Shown here piece by piece: positions 48,635 through 57,874 of a DNA stretch of 64,000 bases. Within the stretch, counting starts at the first letter, position 1. The number at the start of each line of letters is the position of its first letter. The position numbers were made by a program, and so were the translations under genes. The DNA comes from SZUA-36 sp963727635 (GTDB lineage Bacteria > Pseudomonadota > Gammaproteobacteria > Xanthomonadales > SZUA-36), in NCBI GenBank assembly GCA_963727635.1, contig CAVSHP010000015.1, positions 1 through 64,000 of the forward strand, written 5' to 3'. The notes beneath the pieces were generated by a model that was not told the origin of the DNA, did not search any database, and saw nothing but the letters and a program-made list of their open reading frames with translations.

Positions 48635-49184
48635 AGGAGGCTTTAACCTGTTGTTTCAGTTTGAATGTTTTGGCTTTCATGTCCAGCTCCAGACCGATTG
48701 CATCAACCCGGTTGTAGCCGTCGAAAATATGCACCGGCTGGTCTGTGCTGGCGGTTTGCGGTGTGACTTCAATCTGAACCTCGCGTGTATTGATTTCGAC
48801 CCAGTTTCCAGTTGCCGGTTCACTCCGCCTGACCTCTACCTGACCTGTCAATTGAACATGCTCCTTATCCGCAGTCACCGTAGCCGTGTCCGCCGTTAAA
48901 TCCCAGACGGCATCGGGCTGATTGAGCCTGACGACCGGGTGTTCAATGGTACCCAACTGTAACTTGGGGTCATTTCTTAAGACAGGTGCCCGCATGTTGA
49001 CTGCGGGTTTTCCATTTTCATCAAAAAACTGTAACTCAAAATCATGCAACACATAGTCCAGTTCCGGATCAAGACCCGCGACCGGTGCGGGGTTTTGCGT
49101 GTCCTGCGAACGGCTTACCCAGAAGCTGAACGCGCTGAGCAGTAACAGGGCAAACATTCCGCGTCGTGTTTTCCGGGTGATCAT
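48621..49184 (-). CDS. lptC: LPS-export protein LptC
   Basis: Bitopic inner-membrane protein of 187 residues that receives LPS from LptB2FG and passes it to LptA. The single N-terminal helix is RGMFALLLLSAFSFWVS, followed by a periplasmic jellyroll with YVLHDFELQFFDENGKPAVN, LTADTATVTADKEHV and INTREVQIEVTPQ. The length matches the family. ATGA overlap with the kdsC stop and the overlap into lptA indicate translational coupling. The frame is intact. Confidence 0.92.
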   Translation of the reverse strand: MITRKTRRGMFALLLLSAFSFWVSRSQDTQNPAPVAGLDPELDYVLHDFELQFFDENGKPAVNMRAPVLRNDPKLQLGTIEHPVVRLNQPDAVWDLTADTATVTADKEHVQLTGQVEVRRSEPATGNWVEINTREVQIEVTPQTASTDQPVHIFDGYNRVDAIGLELDMKAKTFKLKQQVKASYAVN

Positions 49185-49719
49185 GATGCCAGAATTTCAT
49201 CCATAATGATCTGGTCTTTTTTCTGCGCGGCCAGAATCAGGTTACAAATTTCCCTTACCGCGCCATCACCGCCGTTACGCCGGGTTATCCAGTGAGCCCG
49301 TTGTTTGACAAAATCCTCGCCATCCGCGACCGAAACAGCCAGGCCGGCGCGCATGAGTACCGGCAAATCTATCCAGTCGTCGCCGGCATAACATATCTCG
49401 GAAGCATCCAGCCCGGTGATCTCAAGTAACTGCAGGAATACATCCAGTTTGTCTTCGCGACCCTGGTAAACATGCCGGATACCCAACTGGCTCATGCGAT
49501 GCCCGACGGCCGCGGATTGCCTGCCCGTGATCACGGCGACTTCAATGCCCACCCGTTGCAGGGCTTTCATGCCCATTCCATCCCGGGTATTGAACGCTTT
49601 CATCTCATTGCCGGCATGGTCGAAGTAAAGTTGCCATCGGTCAGTACGCCATCCACATCGAGGATCAGCATGCGTATTCTTGAGGCGCGTTCCTTGAGAG
49701 CGGCATCCATGGGCAACAT
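49181..49719 (-). CDS. kdsC: KDO-8-phosphate phosphatase KdsC (one frameshift)
   Basis: HAD-family phosphatase of about 180 residues that removes phosphate from 3-deoxy-manno-octulosonate 8-phosphate, a step of KDO synthesis for LPS. The nucleophile motif is MLILDVDGVLTDG, in a frame that stops early. A missing T near 49640 shifts the gene, and the rest continues DHAGNEMKAFNTRDG, GIEVAVITGRQSAAV and CYAGDDWIDLPVL, the metal-binding motif. The start is ATG 49719, directly adjoining the kdsD stop (TGAATG); ATG 49710 is an alternative. It is part of the kdsD-kdsC-lptCAB operon. Confidence 0.92.
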
Positions 49720-50692
49720 TCAGATGACTCCGGCCTGCAGTAAATCATTAAAATTCAAGACACCCTGCAAGCGCAGATCATCATCCACGACCAGCAGGCC
49801 CTGTATTTTGAACTGCTGCAACATTTTCACCGCTTCGGCCGCCAGTGCCTCGGCGCTTATCGTTTTTCCATTTATTGTCATAACGTCGCCGACAATGGTT
49901 TTATGCGGATCGATTTCATGTTCCAGCGCCCTGCGCAGGTCGCCGTCGGTGAAGACGCCCTCGACCTTCATCTCGGCGTCGGTGATTGCGACCATCCCGA
50001 GTCTTTTTCTCGTCATCTCGACAATCGCTTCGGAGAGGCTCGCATTTGCCGGCACCCGGGGTATTTCGTCGCCGCTATGCATGATGTCATGAATATGCAG
50101 CAACAGGCGCTTGCCAAGTTGCCCGGCCGGGTGAGAGCGGGCAAAATCCTCGGCCGTGAAACCACGGGATTCCAGCAGTGAAACCGCCAGCGCATCACCC
50201 ATGACCAACGCGGCCGTGGTGCTTGAGGTGGGCGCAAGTCCCAATGGACAGGCCTCGGCATGAACGGCAACATTGATATGCACATCGGCATGGCTGGCCA
50301 GCGTCGAAGCGGGTTTTCCGGTCATGGCGATAATGCCCACTCCCTGACGTTTGAGCAACGGCAGGATCCGCCTGACTTCATCGGTTTCGCCGGAATTTGA
50401 CAGTACCAGCACCACGTCATCATTGGTGATCATGCCAAGGTCGCCGTGATGAAGCTTCCGCCGCGTGAACAAAAAAAGCCGGCGTGCCGGTACTCGCCAG
50501 GGTCGCGGCAATTTTGCCGGCGATATGTCCCGATTTACCCATTCCGAGAACGACGATCCTGCCACGGCAAGCCAGGATAAGCTGGCAGGCGGCCACAAAT
50601 GCCTCATCTATACGAGAGAGAAGGCCGGTGACGGCGGCGGCTTCGGTATTGATGACGGCCCGGGCCAGTTCTTTCAGGGCGAAACTGTCCAT
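49720..50692 (-). CDS. kdsD: Arabinose-5-phosphate isomerase KdsD (one frameshift)
   Basis: Isomerase of about 323 residues, converting ribulose 5-phosphate to arabinose 5-phosphate, the first step of KDO synthesis. The sugar isomerase domain has GRIVVLGMGKSGHIAGKIAATLAS (given here as VVLGMGKSGHIAGKI) and, after a one-base shift near 50455, HGDLGMITNDDVVL, LSNSGETDEV and LAPTSSTTAALVMGDAL. Two CBS domains follow (DIMHSGDEIPRVPAN; GDVMTINGKTISAEAL). The start at 50692 gives the usual N-terminus (MDSFALKELARAVI). It is first of its operon; 145 bases of spacer lie between it and caxA. Confidence 0.93.
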
Positions 50693-50837
50693 AGGCGTAT
50701 TCTAACCTGATTTAAGCAACCCCTGATCAATTATACACGGGCGCGACGGTGTCTTTACGGGCGCTCCGTGCAGTGTAATTGGAAGGTTCTTCAATTACTC
50801 GCAATTGATCGGAATATCGAAGCACATAAATTTTATT

Positions 50838-51828
50838 TCAGCCCGGCACGACTGCTTGTATCCGGGCGGAACTCATCCATACCAGGATGATATAGCCGAT
50901 AAACATCAGCAGAAGTGCAGCTCCCTGAGCGTCTGCCGATACGGCCCGGACCGCGAAAATCCGAGGCCATCAGGTAAAGCGCGCCGGTGATCAGGAACAT
51001 GGCCGGGAAATCACGCGCCAGGATGATGGGCAGAAGTTCGACCGGTTTGATAACGGAGGCAATCCCCAGAACACCCAGCAGGTTGAAAATATTCGAACCG
51101 ATAATGTTGCCGATCGCCAGGTCGTCTTCCTTGTGCAGGGCTGCGGTTATGGCGGTTGCCAGTTCCGGCAAGCTGGTGCCGATAGCCACGACGGTCAGAC
51201 CGATGACGGTGTCGTTAACGTGAAGGATCCGGGCTATCGTGATCGCGCCATCGACCAGGAATGTCGAACTGATCGGCAATACCACGAGTCCGACCATCAG
51301 CCAGAACACCGCGATCTTGGTGGGGATATCTTTAGGGATTTCAGCGTCAAACTCTTCCGCCAATGGGTCTGAAAGCGGCCTGTGCAAGCCGATACGGATG
51401 ATCCAGATCACAACCAGCAACCAGTCCACGATCAGAATCCAGCCTTCGGGGCGGCTATAAATACCATCCAGTGCCATCAGAAAGCAAACCAGCATGATCA
51501 GCAACAACATCGGGTATTCACGTTTCAGCGCAGTGGATTCCATGCGCAGCGGATAAATCAGCGCCGTTGCTCCCAGCACCAGTCCCATGTTGGCAATGTT
51601 TGAACCAATTGCGTTGCCCACGGCCAGACCGGAGTTGCCTTTCAGCGTGGCGACTGCCGAGACGACCAGTTCGGGTGCCGAAGTGCCAAAACCGATAATG
51701 GTCAGGCCGATGATCAGTGGTGCTACACCGAGGTTACGTGCGGTTGCCGATGCGCCCGCGACCAGGCGGTCAGCGCCCCAGACGAGCAGAAGAAAACCGG
51801 CAACCAACTGGATGATTGCGATCGTCAT
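50838..51828 (-). CDS. yrbG: Calcium/sodium:proton antiporter, YrbG type (frameshift at end)
   Basis: Cation/Ca2+ exchanger of about 330 residues with ten hydrophobic segments. The two inverted-topology alpha repeats are GFGTSAPELVVSAVA with AVGNAIGSNIANMGLVLG, and AIGTSLPELATAITA with AIGNIIGSNIFNLLGVLG. These carry the ion-coordinating Glu residues. I set the start at ATG 51828 (MTIAIIQLVAGFL). A one-base shift near 50937 replaces the last helix; in the other frame it reads GAALLLMFIGYIILVW and stops at 50838. The gene precedes kdsD in the same direction, as in many gammaproteobacteria. Confidence 0.9.
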
Positions 51829-52059
51829 TACCTGGGGTGGTAGTCCTGGATGATGATTAAATGCCGGTCTACGCACGGCAGTTAAATAACTCCCCGTCGC
51901 AGAAAGGTGTTTTTAATGCATATAATCCACTATGATAAATGCTTCTGAAAGGTCAAGTCCGTTTGCCCCCTTGGCCATGCGGTTAATTAAGTTTAATTAT
52001 TCTCCGGTTCGATGTTTTTCAAACCGCATGAAACATTGACCGGAAAAGGACGATAGTTT

Positions 52060-52298
52060 ATGGATAGCACAACAATAGCGCAAATGATACTTAAAGGTCT
52101 GCCGGATGCGGAAGTGACGGTAAGTGGTGATGACGGTGTTCATTTTGAAGCCGTGGTCCGCAGTCCGCGGCGTTCGCCGGAAAGCCAACACTGGCAAGGC
52201 ACCGGATGGTTTATGCCACACTGGGTGAATTGATGGGAAATGAAATACATGCCCTGGGTTTGCGTACCGAGTTGCCGGGAAAACGGGTTCATGATTAA
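52060..52298 (+). CDS. ibaG: BolA-family protein IbaG (one frameshift)
   Basis: A protein of about 79 residues that would escape a simple gene caller because of one indel near 52167. The first frame gives MDSTTIAQMILKGLPDAEV and GDDGVHFEAVV. The second gives FAGKPTLARHRMVYATLG, then ELMGNEIHALGLRTELPG and a stop at 52298. This is the BolA fold with its conserved C-terminal His/Arg region; IbaG/YrbA partners with monothiol glutaredoxins in Fe-S traffic. AAAGGAC precedes the ATG. In relatives it stands between the mla genes and murA; neither is here. Its stop is 3 bases from the convergent purN stop. Confidence 0.85.
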
Positions 52299-52301
52299 AG
52301 T

Positions 52302-52963
52302 CTACCGTCCTCTTGCAACTGAAAGGCTTGTATCAATTGCCTTTCCCCGGAATAAAACCGCACCCCTGGCGGGCTGATTTCGCGTTTGCAGAATAAGTCT
52401 GACAGTCGCCGTCAGCAACTTGTGCTCCAGCGGAGCCAAGCCTGGTTTTCAATGCGAACTGGCATCATCGCCGGGCTAATACGGGTATTTTGACCTGCGA
52501 GATAACCGGGCCCGAATCGAGCCCGGCGGTGACAAAATGGATACTGGCGCCGGTTTCGCTGTCGCCCGACTGCAAAGACGCGATTATAGGTGTCCAGACC
52601 CTTGTACAGTGGCAGCAGGGAAGGGTGCAGATTGATCATGCGGTCCGCGATAACGGCGTGGTAAATTCTCGCCCAGGATACGCATGTAGCCGGCGAGAAT
52701 GATCAATTCCACCTGGTCCTGTTCAAGGACCTCGGCGACATGCGCTGAATCGTGCGCCTGGCGGTCCGGAAAGACGTATGGCTGATCACGCTGACGGGAA
52801 TTCCGGCAGCCGTTGCGTGCATGATACCCGGCGCCTCTGCCCGGTTGGAAACACCCGTACGATATCGAGGTCCAGGTTTCCGGCAATTGCGTCGATCAGT
52901 GCTTTCAGATTGCTGCCGGTACCGGAAATGAGTACACGCGGCCTTCAAGTGTCCATGGCTCAT
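52302..52963 (-). CDS. purN: Phosphoribosylglycinamide formyltransferase PurN (frameshifted)
   Basis: Purine-pathway enzyme of about 220 residues, transferring a formyl group from 10-formyl-tetrahydrofolate to GAR. Pieces in three frames follow the family order: VLISGTGSNLKALIDAI, VVSNRAEAPGIMHATAAGIP, VELIILAGYMRILGENL, NLHPSLLPLYKGLDTY (catalytic Asn-His) and ASIHFVTAGLDSGPVI. The C-terminus RLILQTRNQPARGAVLFRG ends at 52302. Indels are near 52910, 52860, 52800, 52665, 52585 and 52450. The start is ATG 52963. It follows purM by 31 bases in the same direction, the usual purMN operon. Confidence 0.88.
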
Positions 52964-52994
52964 GAGCGAATATAGTTGACCCGATGCCGGGGTG

Positions 52995-54038
52995 TCAGGA
53001 CAATCGATACACGGCCAAGCGGGTAGAGTTTTCACCCGCCTGCTTCAGCGCTGCGCAGATTTCGTCGGCGGACTTTTCGCGACCAGAATACCATGCCGAT
53101 TCCGCAGTTGAAGGTCCGCAGCATCTCCTGTTCTTCAATGCCGCCCCGTGTTTGCAGCCATTGAAAGACTGTCGGGAAAGTTCCAGGCTGACAGGTCAAT
53201 TCCAGCCCCAGTCCAGCCGGTATGACGCGGATGATGTTTTCACTGAGTCCACCGCCGGTAATGTGGGCGAGCCCATCGATCGTGTACTGCTCGATCAGGG
53301 ACAGCAGGGTTTTGACGTAAATCCTTGTGGGTGCGAGCAGGGCGTCGCCCAGGCTACCCTCACCCATGGGCATGGCCGGGTCATCCCCCGAGCGTTCCAG
53401 TACCTTGCGGATAAGCGAGTAGCCATTGGAGTGCGGGCCGGATGATGCCAGACCCAGGACGACATGACCGGCTCTGATGCGGCTGCCGTCTGATGAGTTT
53501 TGGACGATCCACCACGCCGACGGCAAAACCCGCCAGGTCATATTCGTCCGGTTCATACATTCCCGGCATTTCGGCCGTTTCACCACCGATCAACGCACAG
53601 CCGGCTTGCCGGCAGCCCTCCGCGATGCCTTCAATCACCGCCTGGGCATTGTCGATTTTCAGTTTTCCGGTGGCGTAGTAATCGAGAAAAAACAGCGGTT
53701 CAGCACCACAGGTCAGGATGTCATTGACACACATGGCAACCAGGTCGATTCCGATGGTGTCATGGCGGTCGAGTTGCCGCGCCAACAGCAACTTGGTGCC
53801 CACGCCATCGGTGCCGGATACCAGTAATGGTTGCCTGTAACGTGTGGTGTCAAGCTGGAACAGACCGCCAAAGCCGCCCAATCCGCTGACAACGCCGTTG
53901 CGATGGGTCGATTTGACCGCCGGTTTGATACGTTCGACCAGTTCATTTCCGGCATCGATATCGACACCGGCATCAAGGTAACTTAATCCGGCGTGGATTT
54001 TCGGTTTTTCTATTCAATGACAGGATCCGTTTATTCAT
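52995..54038 (-). CDS. purM: Phosphoribosylaminoimidazole synthetase PurM (frameshifted)
   Basis: AIR synthetase of about 345 residues, closing the imidazole ring from FGAM with ATP. The conserved N-terminus LSYLDAGVDIDAGNELV is one frame away from the ATG at 54038, so an indel lies near 54012. LGGFGGLFQL, LLVSGTDGVGTKLLLA, GIDLVAMCVNDILTCGAEP, GGETAEMPGMY and YDLAGFAVGVVD follow. After a shift near 53500 come VLGLASSGPHSNGYSLIRK and HITGGGLSENI. The final helix REKSADEICAALKQAG is again shifted and ends at 52995. It is divergent from the DUF2066 gene, the common arrangement in this class. Confidence 0.9.
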
Positions 54039-54108
54039 GCGAGTTCTTCGGTGTCATATGGTATCTTATTAGGCCCTTGAAAAACCCAATTTTTACCCGG
54101 TAATGCAG

Positions 54109-55144
54109 ATGAAAAAATTACTGATAATAATTATTATACTGCATTTATCAGTTTCCCATGCACTGGCAGCAAACCGAGCCTGTATTCCGGTGAGGTCGTC
54201 GTAGCCAGCCAGACCGAAGCCGACCGCAACGCAGCCATACCGGAAGCACTCATCCAGGTTTTGCAAAAACTCAGTGGTCAGCGGGAGATGCCCATATCCC
54301 CGGCGCTCGACGAGGCGCTGCGAATGCAGCCCAGGATGCTTCGTTCCTATCGATATGAAAAAGTGGACCGCAGCAGCCGCCGATGGCACCGTCACGCAGG
54401 AATTGCGGCTGGTCGTGCAGTTCATGCAGGCGGAAGTGGACGGATCGTGCAGCGAAATCGGATTGCCGCGATGGCGGCAGGAACGGCCGGCGTCCAAATC
54501 TGGGTGGTCATCGATGATGGCCTCAGCCGGCAGCTGAAACCGATCACGTTCGATTACGTCTGGGAGTCCATGGAAGACATCGCCGCCATGCGTGGATTGC
54601 CCGTGAGCTGGCCCGAACTGGATGAGGAAGAGCTGCAACTGGTCGACATGCGTCTCGTCTGGGGCGGGTTTACCGATTACCTGGTTGAACGCGGCGCGCC
54701 GGCAGACGGCGTTGCGATTATTGCCGCGCGGCGTGAAGGACCGCAATGGACACGTGCGCTGGAACCTGGCCAGCAGAGGCCAGACCTGGAGTTGGCAAAA
54801 CAGCGATATCGAATTGATGTATGCCATGGCGGAGGGCATACACCGCATGGCTGATGAGATCGCCGCGAGCAACACCATCCCGTTTTCAGAGCTGGGTGAC
54901 CATACTGTCGATATCAGCATTGGCGCATTGAATAGCGCTGCTGCATATGCACGCTGCCTCGATTATTTGCAGAACCTGAGCCTGGTCAACGACGTGCAGG
55001 TGCTGGGTGCGAACCCCGGCAGCGTGCAATTTCCGTTTGCAGATCAACGCCTCGAGGGACAACCTCACAGAAACATTCAAGCAGGGCCTGGTGTTGATAC
55101 CTGCCAGCGCCGGAAGTGACTACGATTATGAGTTTTTACCCTGA
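54109..55144 (+). CDS. DUF2066 secreted protein (frameshifted)
   Basis: A protein of about 345 residues, exported by a signal peptide (MKKLLIIIIILHLSVSHALA). The family signature follows in an alternate frame: LYSGEVVVASQTEADRNAA, IPEALIQVLQKLSGQRE and RMLRSYRYEKV. Later parts are VQIWVVIDDGLSRQL, SWPELDEEELQLVDMRLVW and a C-terminal region with IGALNSAAAYARCLDYLQN ending in YDYEFLP. Indels occur near 54170, 54375, 54450, 54745 and 55045. The function of DUF2066 is unknown; it is regularly found next to purM and perM, as here. ATG 54103, two codons upstream, is an alternative start. Confidence 0.8.
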
Positions 55145-55164
55145 TCACCTGCTAATATTTCCCC

Positions 55165-56235
55165 ATGACGACTGATTCCCACAACTGGTTGATCGTGGCG
55201 TTGCTGGCGGGCACTGCCTGGCTGATTCACCTGCTTGCGCCGGTCATCACGCCATTCGCAATTTCAGCCGTGCTGGCCTACCTCGGTGATCCTATTGTTG
55301 ACCGCCTGCAAAAGCTCTCAATCGGACGATGGAAAGTCGGGCGGGCGTTGGCCGTCAGTATTGTTTTCATCCTGATATTGTCCCTGTTGATAATCGCACT
55401 GGTCATCGTTGTGCCTTTACTGGTGGATCAGATTCGTTTGTTGATTCGGCTTTTTCCAAGCTGGATCGAGTGGTTCTCGGGTACGGCGCTGCCCTGGCTG
55501 GCCGCTAAGTTTGGCTTTGAACGCACGATTTCGATTCCGCACACCTGACCCAGGTGCTGAAGGACTACTGGCGGGAAATCAGTACCGCGGCTTTTAAAGT
55601 CGTGGATTACGTCTCGCGCGGCGGTATGGCGGTGGCAGCGGTGCTGACCAACCTGGTACTGATCCCCGTGGTGACATTTTACCTGCTGCGGGACTGGGAC
55701 TGCTGGTCCGGGCTGCGCATGATTTACTGCCGCGAAATATGGAAGCTGGGGTCAGCCGGACGGCTAGATCGAAGTGGATGAGGTGCTCGGTGCATTTTTC
55801 CGTGGACAACTGATGGTCATGCTGGCGCTCGGGCTTATTTATACCATCGGTTTGTCCTTGGTCGGAATTGATCTGGCGGTATTGATCGGGATGGGCGCCG
55901 GTTTGCTCAGTATCGTCCCCTACCTCGGTTCAATAGTCGGTGTCCTGGTTGCCGTGCCGGTGCCGCCGTTTTCCAGTTTCAGGATGTATTTCACCTGGTC
56001 ATGGTATTGCTTGTTTTTGCCGTGGGCCAGACAGCCGAGGGTATGTACCTGACCCCGAAACTGGTTGGTGACCGATCGGTCTGCACCCGGTGACCGTTAT
56101 TTTCGCAGTGCTGGCGGGTGGGCAGTTATTTGGTTTCCTGGGAATCTTGCTGGCTTTGCCGGTCGCCGCAGCCTCAATGTACTGGTCCGCAACATGCTAC
56201 ACAAATACAGGCAGAGCGAGTCTTTATCAATTTGA
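55165..56235 (+). CDS. perM: AI-2E/PerM-family membrane transporter (frameshifted)
   Basis: Inner-membrane protein of about 355 residues with seven to eight helices. LLAPVITPFAISAVLAYLGDP is the conserved N-terminal segment. VVIVPLLVDQIRLLIRLFP, GGMAVAAVLTNLVLIPVVTFYLL, GLSLVGIDLAVLIGMGAGLLS and IVPYLGSIVGVLVAVPVP follow, then HPVTVIFAVLAGGQLFGFLG and the tail LNVLVRNMLHKYRQSESLSI to 56235. The frame changes near 55546, 55745, 55975, 56075 and 56175. Members export autoinducer-2 or act as Na+/H+ antiporters; the substrate here is not known. It stands between DUF2066 and hda, the conserved order. Confidence 0.88.
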
Positions 56236-56260
56236 CACCGGACGGGAAAGGCTGAGTCAG

Positions 56261-57001
56261 ATGTTGTTTTCTCCGCAAATTCCCTTGCCGTTGATGCCTC
56301 TGCGGGACAATCGTTTTGAAAACTTTGTCAGCGGGCCAAACCAGCGCACTGGTCGAGGCCTTGAAAAACATGCCCGGACGAGCCCGGTTCAATTGTTTTC
56401 CTGTCCGGCGGCCGAGGGCAGTGGTAAAACACATCTGCTCAACGCCCTGTGCGTCGGGACCCGTGAACGCCAGGGCCGCGCGTTTTATCTCGCACTGAAG
56501 CGTCTGCCAAACGACGCCATCGCATCCTTGCAGGGTCTGGAAAAACTGGACCTTGTCTGTGTGGACGATTTGCATGTCATCGCCGGTGACGGGGCCTGGG
56601 AAGAGGCATTATTCCATTGTTTCAACCGCATCAGGGAAGCCAATGGCCGTCTGCTTGTCAGCAGTCGCGAAAGGCTGTCTGCACTTGAGCTGGGCTTGCC
56701 CGACCTGGCTTCCCGGCTGGCGTGGGGTTTGCGTCTGCAACTGCAGCCGCTGGCAGACCATGACAAAATGGCGGTGATCAATCTGCACAGCGATGTGCTT
56801 GGGCTGAGCCTGCCTGAAGATGTTCAGCAATATCTGCTGAAACACCATGACCGGAGCATGGCCGCGTTGATACATACCGTGGAGAGTCTGCACCAGGCGG
56901 CGTTGACACTGAAACGCAGAATTACGGTACCACTGGCACGTGAAGTGCTGCAATTAACAAGGACTAGTACGATGTATCTGAATAATATAGAGCCATGCTG
57001 A
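56261..57001 (+). CDS. hda: DnaA-inactivation protein Hda (small frameshifts)
   Basis: AAA+ protein of about 245 residues that with the DNA-loaded beta clamp stimulates ATP hydrolysis by DnaA and prevents re-initiation. The clamp-binding N-terminus is MLFSPQIPLPLMPL. DNRFENFVSGPN precedes ALVEALKNMPG, which is in another frame. Walker A is AAEGSGKTHLLNA, Walker B is LDLVCVDDLHVI, and sensor regions LLVSSRERLSALELGLPDL and DVQQYLLKHHDRSM follow. Indels lie near 56343, 56378 and 56400. The stop overlaps the AMP nucleosidase start by 7 bases, an unexpected coupling. Confidence 0.92.
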   Translation: MLFSPQIPLPLMPLRDNRFENFVSGPNQRTGRGLEKHARTSPVQLFSCPAAEGSGKTHLLNALCVGTRERQGRAFYLALKRLPNDAIASLQGLEKLDLVCVDDLHVIAGDGAWEEALFHCFNRIREANGRLLVSSRERLSALELGLPDLASRLAWGLRLQLQPLADHDKMAVINLHSDVLGLSLPEDVQQYLLKHHDRSMAALIHTVESLHQAALTLKRRITVPLAREVLQLTRTSTMYLNNIEPC

Positions 57002-57769
57002 CCAAAGTAGAAATTACCCGAAACTGGCTGCCGCGATATACCGGTATGCCGCTGGACGAGTTCGGTGAATACATCCTGGTCACAAATTTCGGTGATTATG
57101 TCCGGCGTTTTGCAAAGATGTTTGACTGCAAGATTTATGGCGAAGACCGCACCATGCAGGCCTCCACCAACGACGACGGTTTGACCATCATCAATTACGG
57201 CATCGGTTCAAGCAATGCTGCGACCATCATGGATCTGTTAACGGCCGTCATGCCCAAAGGCGTGTTGTTTCTTGGGCAAATGTGGCGGGCTGAAGAAATC
57301 TACCGAAATCGGTCATTTCATTTTGCCGATAGCCGCCATTCGTGGTGAAGGCACCAGTGACGATTATTTTCCGCCTGAAGTGCCGGCCTTGCCTTCATTC
57401 AAGCTGCACAAGTTTGTTTCAGACAAGATCCTGGCGCACGGTGTCGATTACCGTACCGGCGTGATCTATACCACCAATCGCCGGGTGTGGGAGCACGACG
57501 AGGCGTTTCACAAGAAGCTGCACGAGATGACCTGTATCGGCATCGACATGGAAACGGCGACTTTGTTCATCGTCGGTCACGCCAATGCAATCGCACACGG
57601 TGCGCTGTTGCTGGTATCAGACGTGCCGGTCACGCCCGATGGCGTGAAAACCGAGGAATCGGACAAGAAAGTTACCGAAGACTGGGTGGATCTGCATCTG
57701 CAGATCGGAATCGAGGCCATGACCGAGATTGGTCTGAAGGGTGAGCGGATCAAGCATTTCCGTTATTAG
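56995..57769 (+). CDS. amn: AMP nucleosidase, short type (one frameshift)
   Basis: Nucleoside-phosphorylase-fold enzyme of about 257 residues, hydrolysing AMP to adenine and ribose 5-phosphate. It begins ITRNWLPRYTGMPLDEFGEY, then FLGKCGGLKKSTEIGHF (after correcting one extra G near 57273), AAIRGEGTSDDYFPPEVPA and CIGIDMETATLF, the active-site region. The length and the NWLPRYTG start match the short form common in Bacteroidetes rather than the ~480-residue Amn of E. coli, which has an extra N-terminal domain. This suggests acquisition by transfer; that is inference. It overlaps hda and ends before a clear terminator. Confidence 0.88.
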
Positions 57770-57829
57770 CTCCAATATTTCCATGACACAGTCCGCCCTG
57801 GTGAAATATTGGGCTTAGCCGGTGTTACG

Positions 57830-57857
57830 AAAAAGGGCCGCATGTGCGGCCCTTTTT
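57830..57857 (+). terminator. Intrinsic terminator after amn
   Basis: A run of A, a GC-rich stem GGGCCGCA/TGCGGCCC and a run of T form a classical rho-independent terminator about 60 bases after the amn stop. With A on one side and T on the other it should work in both directions, serving also the convergent lipoprotein gene that ends at 57875. Confidence 0.9.
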
Positions 57858-57874
57858 CCCTTTCTTCGCAGTGT

